A DNA stretch of 40,305 nucleotides. Source: Lysobacter sp. GTDB taxonomy: Bacteria > Pseudomonadota > Gammaproteobacteria > Xanthomonadales > Xanthomonadaceae. Below, in pieces: positions 7,849-14,283 of this stretch. Under the pieces are notes generated by a model. That model had not been told where the DNA came from and searched no databases. It saw nothing but the letters and a program-made list of their open reading frames with translations. The translations under genes were made by a program, and so were the position numbers. Numbering within the stretch: the stretch's first letter is position 1; every line of letters begins with the position of its first letter. Location: NCBI GenBank assembly GCA_030151365.1, contig JASLDW010000007.1:1-40305 (forward strand). Reading direction: 5' to 3'.

Positions 7849-7868
7849 TTTGGCGCAGGGGCGCCAAA
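7849..7868 (+). repeat. Perfect 8-bp inverted repeat
   Basis: TTTGGCGC and GCGCCAAA flank AGGG. No T-run follows, so a terminator is doubtful; a protein-binding site is possible. Confidence 0.35.
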
Positions 7869-8308
7869 GGGCGGGGGTTTGCAGTGCCCGTACCCCCCCC
7901 CGCAACCAAGTTGAGAAGGCCTTGTGGGGCTGTCTGGCGGCCCTCATGCGGCTCCATTCAGGAAGGCAAGTCTTTAAACTGACTGAGGCCCTGTGGTCGT
8001 CACTGAAACCCCACTTGCAAAATGGGTTAACAGCAATACATAGTGAATCGTGCCTCCTGTTGGAAATGAGAGTTAGCTGGCACGATATCGACTACGCGCT
8101 GCTAGAATTAGCTGGAATGGTGGCAGCGCAGCTTCATTCGACAATTTGTTATGGCACTTCAATGTGCTTCGGATTGCTGGCCGATAGCTGAATATGGTTT
8201 CGCTGTAAGTGAACGTTTTCACATCGCAGTGGTCTGAGACAATGTTGTAGTTGGTGACGTGATGTGGGGAAGCGTTTTCTAACCAACCGAGTGCTTGAGG
8301 AGTTTGTT

Positions 8309-8332
8309 ATGAAGATCGGTATCGAAGAGTAA
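8309..8332 (+). CDS. Possible 7-codon leader peptide
   Basis: GAGGAG lies 6 bases before an ATG that opens a seven-codon frame (MKIGIEE, then TAA). The ribosome site is among the best in the island, yet the frame is tiny. It lies just upstream of the hairpin at 8343-8368 and of the membrane-protein gene, an arrangement like a leader peptide. It could also be the start of a gene broken by mutation. Confidence 0.35.
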   Translation: MKIGIEE

Positions 8333-8342
8333 GTTCTGCTCG

Positions 8343-8368
8343 CGAAGGGTCCTTAATTGGACCCTTCG
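8343..8368 (+). terminator. Strong hairpin upstream of the membrane-protein gene
   Basis: A perfect 10-bp inverted repeat (8343-8352 with 8359-8368) around TTAATT. It lies between the seven-codon frame and the next gene's ribosome site. No T-run follows, so it is at best an attenuator or a Rho-independent-like pause; an operator is an alternative. Confidence 0.4.
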
Positions 8369-8386
8369 AGTTATGGGGAAAGGGAT

Positions 8387-9286
8387 ATGGAATTTGTGTT
8401 CAAGGATTTGATCACCAAGTGTTGGTGGTCTTGGGTGGCGCTGGCGATTGCTCTTGTTTTTGCTGTGCTCACCGGGGCGGGCATGGTGAATGGCTCTTTG
8501 TCGGGATTGAGCCAAGGCCTGCTAGCAATTGCCGCATATCTGTTTCTAGGTGTCTTTTTTGCTCGACCTTTGATTAATGCTGCATATGCAGGGCATCGTC
8601 ATTTGCTCACGGTGTGCGTATGGACGTTTGTGCTTGTCGTCTTGGGCATTCTTCTGAGTTTCTTCGCGTTTTACTCATTCTTTGGTAGCAACCCGACGCC
8701 TTACGACAAGGTATTGAACGTTGTACCTGTCTTCGTGGCAATTTGGGCAGCTGCAGTCGGCTGGCTTGTGCATTTTCGACTCAGTTCGAAAGCGCATCGT
8801 ACAAATAATGCTTTCGCCATCATTATGGAAACGCGAAAGAGTTCGGAGTTCTTGAAGCGACAAGAGCTTGTTGCGAAGCATTTTCCGGCGGGCGGAGGAC
8901 CAATTCCTCAGTCGTACAAAGAATTTTTCTCGACCCGGACTTTGTCTGATCTGATGAGGCAACGCGGTGAGGGGAAAGAAGTGCCTGAAGCCAGCATTGA
9001 GTGTGCAGAGGCGATCATTGCTTTGAAGTATGTGCTGAATTATTTCGAGTTCATGGCGGTCGGCATCAGGGCGGGCGATCTAGACGAAGATTTGGTCTAC
9101 GACACCATTAGCCCAACTGTGGTCGGGTTGTATGAGCGTTCCAAGCCATTGCTCGACTATTTCGCGGAGGCTGCGCCGACAGGAGGTGCGCAACCACTTG
9201 CATGTACAGAGCTATCTCGATTGGCCACCTCCTGGCGAATCCGGCTTAATCAGCAGATTGCCGATCATGCCAATGGCAAATGCTAG
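8387..9286 (+). CDS. Four-helix membrane protein with cytosolic helical domain (DUF4760-like)
   Basis: A 299-residue protein. The start at 8387 is set by GGGGAAAGGGA just upstream; a TTG 30 bases earlier falls in the hairpin. Hydrophobic segments lie at about 11-35, 42-65, 72-100 and 110-130. A soluble C-terminal helical region follows (about 135-270) with AFAIIMETRKSSEFLKR and LKYVLNYFEFMAVGIRAGDLDEDL-type sequence, which resembles DUF4760 proteins; their function is unknown. It is the last gene before the island's right end, a usual place for cargo. Base composition is lower in GC than the chromosome. A defence or superinfection role is possible but unproven. Confidence 0.75.
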   Translation: MEFVFKDLITKCWWSWVALAIALVFAVLTGAGMVNGSLSGLSQGLLAIAAYLFLGVFFARPLINAAYAGHRHLLTVCVWTFVLVVLGILLSFFAFYSFFGSNPTPYDKVLNVVPVFVAIWAAAVGWLVHFRLSSKAHRTNNAFAIIMETRKSSEFLKRQELVAKHFPAGGGPIPQSYKEFFSTRTLSDLMRQRGEGKEVPEASIECAEAIIALKYVLNYFEFMAVGIRAGDLDEDLVYDTISPTVVGLYERSKPLLDYFAEAAPTGGAQPLACTELSRLATSWRIRLNQQIADHANGKC

Positions 9287-9416
9287 ATCGCTCTCAAGAA
9301 ATCCTCGCGCGAGTCGGGCGCCGCCTGATCATTTAATCGGCCGCTTGGCTATGGCGGTTCGGTCTCGATGGCTAGGGACCGCGCATGTATGAATTGTCAG
9401 AGACACGACCGGAAAA

Positions 9417-9445
9417 GTGAGTAAGTAAGCGAGTAAGCAGCTGTC
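9417..9445 (+). repeat. Right arm-type block of the island
   Basis: The block reads GTGAGTAAG, CGAGTAA and GCAGCTGTC, a near copy of 947-978 with a 3-base shorter spacing before the last word. It lies 53 bases before the right attachment core. The rest of 9287-9545 contains no gene; a perfect palindrome CAACTAGTTG lies at 9472-9481. Confidence 0.65.
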
Positions 9446-9481
9446 GATTCACACTCAACTAGCATTTGAATCAACTAGTTG

Positions 9482-9537
9482 CCTGATTCTCTCTGTTGCT
9501 GGTGGGCCAGTCAGTCGTTAATCGCAAGAGAATCAGG
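9482..9537 (+). repeat. Inverted repeat flanking the right attachment core
   Basis: CCTGATTCTC (9482-9491) and GAGAATCAGG (9528-9537) are perfect 10-bp arms around the 10-bp tRNA copy. The repeat also lies just past the stop of the minus-strand CPBP gene, so it could be part of a terminator for it; the long 36-base loop speaks against a simple hairpin. Confidence 0.4.
9499..9508 (+). repeat. Right candidate attachment core
   Basis: CTGGTGGGCC repeats the tRNA 3' part at 818-827. The bases that follow (AGTCA) differ from the tRNA's CACCA, so the displaced tRNA end has either decayed or the crossover lies elsewhere. Confidence 0.5.
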
Positions 9538-9545
9538 AAACCGGA

Positions 9546-10094
9546 TCACACCATCAATCGCTCCAGCACCGCGACGGAATTGCCGAGCCCGTGCATGACC
9601 ATCGAGGGATAGAGCGACCGCGTCCGCTGCCGGGTCCAGCCATAAAAGCATCCTTCCCCAAGCAGCAGAGCGACATCGAACAACACAGTCTGCGAGTCGA
9701 TCAACGAGACGGCATGGAACAGGGTGAACACGGTGCCTTGGCCGAGGATGGCGAACCAGGCCGGTGCACGTTCGCGGATCTCGGATTGCAAGACGCCACG
9801 AAAGATCGTTTCTTCGAGAAACGGTGTCAGAAGGACGATGCCGATGATGCGAATGATCGTCTCCGGAGTGCCGAATCGCCACGGGCGCACCTGGTGGTCG
9901 AGCAGGCCGGTCTTGATGCTGACGATTTCGAGAACGACGAGATAGATCGCGAAAGCGGCGATGAGCGGGAGCCACGGTCCCTGCGGGCGGACAAGTCCGA
10001 TCTTTGTGTGATCGAGCCTTCCGCGGCGGATGAGGGCCAGCAGGATGACGATGCCGATCAACACGGGGCCGACCTGTAACAGTGTGCTTTTCAT
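9546..10094 (-). CDS. CPBP (CAAX protease-like) intramembrane metalloprotease
   Basis: A 182-residue membrane protein. The motifs of the CPBP/Abi family are complete: EETIFRG (Glu94, Glu95, Arg99), TLFHAV (His127) and MHGLGN (His168, Asn172), the likely metal-binding and catalytic residues. Several hydrophobic segments are present; the first is at about 6-22. Members process peptides or confer bacteriocin immunity; the substrate here is unknown. The ATG at 10094 has GGAGG four bases upstream and overlaps the stop of the previous gene as ATGA; longer in-frame extensions run into other genes. It is the last gene of an AraC-led operon and the first chromosomal gene beyond the island. Confidence 0.85.
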   Translation of the reverse strand: MKSTLLQVGPVLIGIVILLALIRRGRLDHTKIGLVRPQGPWLPLIAAFAIYLVVLEIVSIKTGLLDHQVRPWRFGTPETIIRIIGIVLLTPFLEETIFRGVLQSEIRERAPAWFAILGQGTVFTLFHAVSLIDSQTVLFDVALLLGEGCFYGWTRQRTRSLYPSMVMHGLGNSVAVLERLMV

Positions 10095-10444
10095 TGCGCC
10101 TCCGATGGCGAGTGGTCGGCGCGTAGCGCCATGATGCCGAACCCGCCAAGAATCGTGCCGATCGGGAAAAAGAAGAACAGCATGATCGAGAGCAGGAGAA
10201 TGACGATCCGTGCCCAGCGCTTGCCGCGCAACAGGCCCAGGCCACCGGCAAGCGCGGGGATGAACAGTGCCGCCGACAACACGATGAAGACCGGGATGGC
10301 GAAGGTGAGAACGAAATCGCCCAGTCGATCCGAAGCGAGCTGAAGTCGAAGGCAGAGCCAGCCGCCAGCAATCAGGCCGGTCGCACCGAGGGCGACGTGC
10401 AGCCATGCCAGTACGGCGATGGCGGGTGGCCTAACGGCTTTCAC
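10091..10444 (-). CDS. Small multi-pass membrane protein
   Basis: A 117-residue hydrophobic protein with about four membrane segments (IAVLAWLHVALGATGLIAGG, VLTFAIPVFIVLSAALF, a Gly/Leu-rich helix, and IVILLLSIMLFFFFPIGTIL). The GTG at 10444 is chosen because it overlaps the end of the AraC gene by 14 bases and places the first helix at the N-terminus. No ribosome site is evident, which fits coupled translation. Its stop overlaps the CPBP start. No named family is recognised; small proteins of this shape often accompany CPBP proteases or are regulator-linked. Confidence 0.7.
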   Translation of the reverse strand: MKAVRPPAIAVLAWLHVALGATGLIAGGWLCLRLQLASDRLGDFVLTFAIPVFIVLSAALFIPALAGGLGLLRGKRWARIVILLLSIMLFFFFPIGTILGGFGIMALRADHSPSEAQ

Positions 10445-11387
10445 CGGGGCTGCAGCCAAACCGGCGCTTGAAGCTGCGGTTGAAATAGGAAATATCGTTG
10501 AAGCCGACTTCCAAGGCGATATCGCCGATCCGTTTGCCACGATGTTGCGCATCGGCCAGCATCGTTTTCGCGTCCTGCAGGCGCAGTTCCAGAATGCGCT
10601 CGGAAAAACTGCTGCCGGACGCGGCGAGCAGGTCCTGGACATAACGCGCGGACAGTCCGAGTTGCAAGCCGACCAGTGGTGCGGACAGCGCGGGATTGCG
10701 GTGGTTGTTCCGGATCTGTTTCAGGATTGCCTGCAGTCGCGCGGCGCGCAATCCACGCGTGCCTGCGAGTTCCGCGTCTTCGCCCTTGACGCCGGTGGCG
10801 AGGCCCAACAGGTCGATGATGGTCTCGCTGACGTGATCCAGCAGCGCCGATCCCGCGGGGAGTGCCACGCCGTCCACCATGGCGAGGTAGTTGCGCAGCA
10901 GGCCCAGCGATTCATTCCGTGAAGTGATCAGGATGCCTTGCTTGTCGGCGATTCCGGTGAACTTGTCGTCCAGCAGCTTGCGCGGCACCACCAGGTTGGC
11001 CCAGACGTTGTGGTCGCCGCCGGAGAAACGCTGGGGCTGCGATGCATCCAGGAAGGCGCTGCCGGTCTCCATGACGATCTCGTTGGCGCCGTAGGTTCCG
11101 GCAATGACCGAAGACCCGAGGTTCATCACCAGGTTGTAGGTATCGAGGGGATCGTTGCGAACGCTTTGCGGCGTGCGCGTCACGCGGTTGATGGTGCCTT
11201 CCATCCGGGCATGGGTGAGCTGGCCGATCGCCGACGCTTGCAAGGTGGCTTCGAACGGTTTTTCGGAAATTTCGATTTCGACGGCGGTGACTTCGGTGTG
11301 GTAGAGGTCGCGCCAGAGCTGGAAACGCTGGCGGTGGCACAAGTGTTCGGGCAGGCCGGCCGAAGAAAACACCTGTTTTGACGGCAT
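10431..11387 (-). CDS. AraC-family transcriptional regulator
   Basis: A 318-residue regulator. The ATG at 11387 follows a GGGAGGGGGG run, the best ribosome site; upstream ATGs in frame are less likely. Residues about 40-190 match the AraC_binding_2 type sensor domain (FQLWRDLYHTEV, IAGTYGANEIVMETGSAFL). The C-terminal 100 residues contain two helix-turn-helix motifs (LSAPLVGLQLGLSARYVQDLL and IGDIALEVGFNDISYFNRSF, then FKRRFGCSPGE). It heads an operon with the two membrane proteins and probably controls it. It is divergent from the LuxR-type gene, leaving a shared region at 11388-11503. Confidence 0.92.
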   Translation of the reverse strand: MPSKQVFSSAGLPEHLCHRQRFQLWRDLYHTEVTAVEIEISEKPFEATLQASAIGQLTHARMEGTINRVTRTPQSVRNDPLDTYNLVMNLGSSVIAGTYGANEIVMETGSAFLDASQPQRFSGGDHNVWANLVVPRKLLDDKFTGIADKQGILITSRNESLGLLRNYLAMVDGVALPAGSALLDHVSETIIDLLGLATGVKGEDAELAGTRGLRAARLQAILKQIRNNHRNPALSAPLVGLQLGLSARYVQDLLAASGSSFSERILELRLQDAKTMLADAQHRGKRIGDIALEVGFNDISYFNRSFKRRFGCSPGESR

Positions 11388-11503
11388 GACGCCCCCCTCC
11401 CAAGGGAATGCCATGCACGGTAATCTCGCGCATTCATCCGTGTCGTCACCGCAAAGTATGATGGCGCGCCGGGGAGCAACCGATCGAATGGCGGACAAGG
11501 GGA

Positions 11504-12685
11504 ATGGGTAGCGTGGCGAGGCTCGATCACGATCAACTGTCATCCGTCATCGGCGACATCTACGACTGCATCCTTGACCCCGATGGCTGGGTTGGCGTGT
11601 TGAACCGGATCACGCAGACCACCGACGCTGCCTACACCACCATCGCCCTGGCGAGCCCCAATGACAGCCATGGCCGCTTTGCCGCGCATTCGTCCTGGGA
11701 CACGGAACGGATGCGGGTACTGCAGGCCGAGTACGGATTCGACGATATTCCCGGCCTCAAGCCGGCGGTCATCGGTGATATCGACACGCCGCTGACAACG
11801 CTCAACTGTCTCGATGAAGCGGAATTGCAGGCCACGCGGTTCTACCGGGAATGGGCCGCCCCCCAGGGGTTGCGCGAAGGGTGCATGGTCAAGTTCGTCG
11901 ATACTTCGGATCGCATCGGCCTGCTTGGGACTTCGATTCGCGCCAATCGCGATGTCATTTCCGCCGATGAACAGCGCTTCCTGGCCTTGCTCTCGCCGCA
12001 CCTGCGTCGTGCGGCGTTGATCGGTGACCTGCTCGATCGCGCGCGGGTGATGGCACATTTCTATCGTGAAACCCTCGATGCGCTCGCCACCCCGATCGTG
12101 TTCACCGATGCCGGCGGGGGCATCCTCCACGCCAATGCCAGCGCGGAGCGGATGTTGTCGGCGGATGCGCCGATCCAGTCGCGCGGTGGCGTGTTGCAGC
12201 CTCGGAACCCGGCGATGGCTGGCGCGTTGCTGACCGCCATCGCGGTCGCGGCGAATGCCGATGCCGCCATCGGAGCGCGGGGCATCGGCCTGCCGATTTC
12301 CGGCGCCGGAGCTGCGCCTGCCGTTGCCTACGTGCTGCCACTGACAGCCGGCACCGCGCGCGCGGCATTCCGTCCGGCACGGGCGGCGGTGTTCATCTCG
12401 ACGACGATTTCGACGGCGCCGATCCCGGAAGCCGTGCTGATCACGCTGTTCGACCTCACGCCTGCCGAAGCGCGCGTGCTCCTGAAAGTCGGCAGTGGCG
12501 TGGGTGCGGCTGCGGCGGCGCAAGCGCTGGGCATCGGCGAGAACACCATGAAGACCCATCTCAATCGCATCTATGCCAAGACCGGCACCAGCCGCCAGCC
12601 CGATCTGGTCAAGCTGATTGCCGATATCGGGGCGCCACTAGGGGTGGCGAAACTCGATACAAACGACAAAAGTATCGTTTCATGA
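11504..12685 (+). CDS. LuxR-type transcriptional regulator
   Basis: A 393-residue protein. The C-terminus (about 315-375) is a GerE/LuxR helix-turn-helix: FDLTPAEARVLLKVGSG, AAAQALGIGENTMKTHLNRI, then YAKTGTSRQPDLVKLI. The N-terminal 200 residues and the central region (about 185-290, with TPIVFTDAGGGILHANASAE) look PAS-like and probably sense a signal; no ligand can be named. AAGGGG lies very close to the ATG at 11504, so an in-frame GTG at 11513 may be the true start. It is divergent from the AraC gene. Its last codons contain the first copy of the 10-mer repeated before the HipA-like gene. Confidence 0.88.
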   Translation: MGSVARLDHDQLSSVIGDIYDCILDPDGWVGVLNRITQTTDAAYTTIALASPNDSHGRFAAHSSWDTERMRVLQAEYGFDDIPGLKPAVIGDIDTPLTTLNCLDEAELQATRFYREWAAPQGLREGCMVKFVDTSDRIGLLGTSIRANRDVISADEQRFLALLSPHLRRAALIGDLLDRARVMAHFYRETLDALATPIVFTDAGGGILHANASAERMLSADAPIQSRGGVLQPRNPAMAGALLTAIAVAANADAAIGARGIGLPISGAGAAPAVAYVLPLTAGTARAAFRPARAAVFISTTISTAPIPEAVLITLFDLTPAEARVLLKVGSGVGAAAAAQALGIGENTMKTHLNRIYAKTGTSRQPDLVKLIADIGAPLGVAKLDTNDKSIVS

Positions 12686-12771
12686 ATTGATAATCCATTT
12701 TCACTGTTCATTGATAAATGGCGATAAATAGGCTGATTTGCAAAAAATAATCGTTTCATATATCGTTTCAT
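12674..12771 (+). promoter_or_regulatory. Three direct copies of a 10-mer: candidate operator
   Basis: ATCGTTTCAT occurs at 12674-12683, 12750-12759 and 12762-12771; the last two are 12 bp apart and end one base before the HipA-like ATG. The interval is AT-rich, with GATAA words at about 12689, 12712 and 12723, unlike the surrounding DNA. This looks like a binding site for a regulator, possibly the product of the following gene, whose N-terminus is a helix-turn-helix. Confidence 0.55.
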
Positions 12772-12772
12772 C

Positions 12773-14161
12773 ATGAACGCCGGATTGCTCCAGGTAGACC
12801 GCATGCTGGGCCTGCTTGGGCGTCAGGGAAGCCTGGCGGCCGCGGATCTCGCGCAGGCGCTGGATATCAGCCGGGCGACCCTGTCCAGGGCGGTTGCGGC
12901 CGCGGGCGACCGGGTGGTGCGGATGGGCAGGGCACGCGACAGCCGTTACGCATTGCGTCGCGAGATTCGCGGCGAATCGTCGTGGCCGGTGTACCGGATC
13001 GACACGGATGGCGCGGTTCACGACATCGGAACGCTCACTGCGCTCCATCGCGACGAATTCTTTTTCGAGTCGACGCGAAATCCGACGGCACTCCTGCACG
13101 CGCCATTCCGCAATGGATATTTCCCCGGTCTGCCCTGGTTTCTGGATGACCAGCGGCCCCAGGGGTTCCTTGGGCGGACCTACGCGCATCGCATGTCGGC
13201 GCAGTTGCAACTCCCCGAGGATTTGAAGACATGGACGGTCGAGCATGGGCTGGTGGCCATCCTGCACGGCGGATCGACCCAGGTCGGGGATTTGCTGGTG
13301 GGCGACGCGGCCTTGCGATCGGCATTGGCGGCGGTCCGCGATCCAGCCGATCTGGTGACGATCGGGGACAGGGCATCACGTTATGCCGCAATGGCGCGTG
13401 ATGTCATGCGGGGCGAACCGCCGGGATCGTCACCGGCGGGCGAACAGCCGAAGTTCACTGCGACCATCGATCTGGACAATGGCGCCCGCGAGTGCGCGAT
13501 CATCAAGTTCAGCGATGCAACCGCCAATGCGGGCGCGCGACGATGGGCAGCCTTGTTGCGTTGCGAAGCGATCGCAAGCGAAGTGCTGGCCGCGCATGGT
13601 GCAAGCGCTGCGGCCAGTCGCGTGCTGGAAGCGGAGGGCTTCGTGTTCCTGGAGTCGCGACGATTCGATCGCGCCGGGCGTGCAGGCCGTCGCGGCTACG
13701 TGTCGCTGGCGGCGCTGGATGCCGATTTCTATGGGCATGGATCGATCGCATGGTGGAAGTTTGCCGACGATCTTGAGCGCGACGGCTGGATCTCGGCAGA
13801 ATCCGCGGCGTGGTTGCGGCGCATTTCCTGGTTCGGAAACCTGATCGCGAACAGCGACATGCATCTGGGCAATCAGGGCCTGATGATGTCGGACCAAGTG
13901 CCGTTCGAACTCTCGCCCGTGTTCGACATGCTGCCGATGCTGCTCAGGCCGACGTCTCAGGGCATCGTGGTCGATCGCGCATTCGATCCGCTGCCGCCTG
14001 CGTCTGGACAGCACGCGGCCTGGCGCTGGGCCGTCGGCGCGGCACTCGAATTCTGGCAGCGTATCGAACGCCTGGATGCGGTGGACATCGACGACGCGCT
14101 CCGCGATTTCGCCGGCGCCGCACAGCGGAAAATCGCGCAGCTCGCCACACATTTCCGATGA
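12773..14161 (+). CDS. yjjJ: HipA-family kinase with N-terminal helix-turn-helix (YjjJ/HipH-like)
   Basis: A 462-residue protein, about the length of E. coli YjjJ/HipH. Residues 1-60 form a helix-turn-helix (GSLAAADLAQALDISRATLS), which replaces the separate HipB partner. The HipA-type kinase fold follows: GEQPKF with the candidate ATP lysine Lys227, a helical lobe, and the catalytic loop NSDMHLGNQGLM (Asp362, Asn of the HxxN motif), then PVFDMLP. Family members are toxins that phosphorylate cellular targets, with the DNA-binding head probably regulating its own gene. The ATG at 12773 has no Shine-Dalgarno sequence; Met at 12803 is an alternative start. No antitoxin gene stands beside it. Confidence 0.88.
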   Translation: MNAGLLQVDRMLGLLGRQGSLAAADLAQALDISRATLSRAVAAAGDRVVRMGRARDSRYALRREIRGESSWPVYRIDTDGAVHDIGTLTALHRDEFFFESTRNPTALLHAPFRNGYFPGLPWFLDDQRPQGFLGRTYAHRMSAQLQLPEDLKTWTVEHGLVAILHGGSTQVGDLLVGDAALRSALAAVRDPADLVTIGDRASRYAAMARDVMRGEPPGSSPAGEQPKFTATIDLDNGARECAIIKFSDATANAGARRWAALLRCEAIASEVLAAHGASAAASRVLEAEGFVFLESRRFDRAGRAGRRGYVSLAALDADFYGHGSIAWWKFADDLERDGWISAESAAWLRRISWFGNLIANSDMHLGNQGLMMSDQVPFELSPVFDMLPMLLRPTSQGIVVDRAFDPLPPASGQHAAWRWAVGAALEFWQRIERLDAVDIDDALRDFAGAAQRKIAQLATHFR

Positions 14162-14283
14162 AATCCCGGTATCCCGTGCCCTTGTCCAAAACGGGTGCGT
14201 GCTCGTCCAAGACGCGCTGAAAGCCTCCCGCGATAGTCGCTCAACCTCAATCCGGTTGTTTGACGCACAGGGAGCGTTTCGCA
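14162..14283 (+). other. Region before the adhesin operon
   Basis: About 120 bases hold a weak inverted repeat (CCCGT/ACGGG near 14175-14196) that might end the HipA-like transcript, and AGGGAG at 14270-14275, the ribosome site of the adhesin. No clear promoter hexamers are seen. Confidence 0.35.

Larger units (their letters stand above)
7548..8308 (+). other. Gene-poor segment of the island with structured elements
   Basis: Over 760 bases hold no convincing gene. Visible elements are the three-way junction at 7672-7723, hairpins at 7764-7778 and 7849-7868, a run of nine C near 7890, and a weak inverted repeat near 8210-8223. An open frame ending at 8191 reads plausibly in its last 70 codons (LTEALWSSLKPHLQ onward) but has no supported start. 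The segment could hold an origin, a packaging site or small RNAs. Confidence 0.4.
818..9508 (+). mobile_element. Integrated satellite-like island or prophage remnant in tRNA-Ile
   Basis: The segment of about 8.7 kb starts in the 3' end of the tRNA and ends at a 10-bp copy of it. It holds a P4-type integrase beside the tRNA, near-identical arm-like blocks at both ends (947-978, 9417-9445), an AlpA regulator, a replication protein, an antirepressor and a virion-like protein. Base composition is visibly less GC-rich than in the flanks. No terminase, portal, capsid or tail genes are present. The order int, alpA, replication gene resembles Gram-negative phage-inducible islands and P4-like satellites. 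A decayed prophage is the other reading. Boundaries are inferred. Confidence 0.8.

Noticed and set aside
7671..7982. A 103-codon frame in the gene-poor part of the island
   Set aside because: Its Arg-rich start and lack of any motif look random, and the DNA there forms hairpins instead.
7850..8191. A 113-codon frame whose last 70 codons read plausibly
   Set aside because: No start with a ribosome site and a C-run in its first part; kept only as a remark because a decayed gene cannot be excluded.
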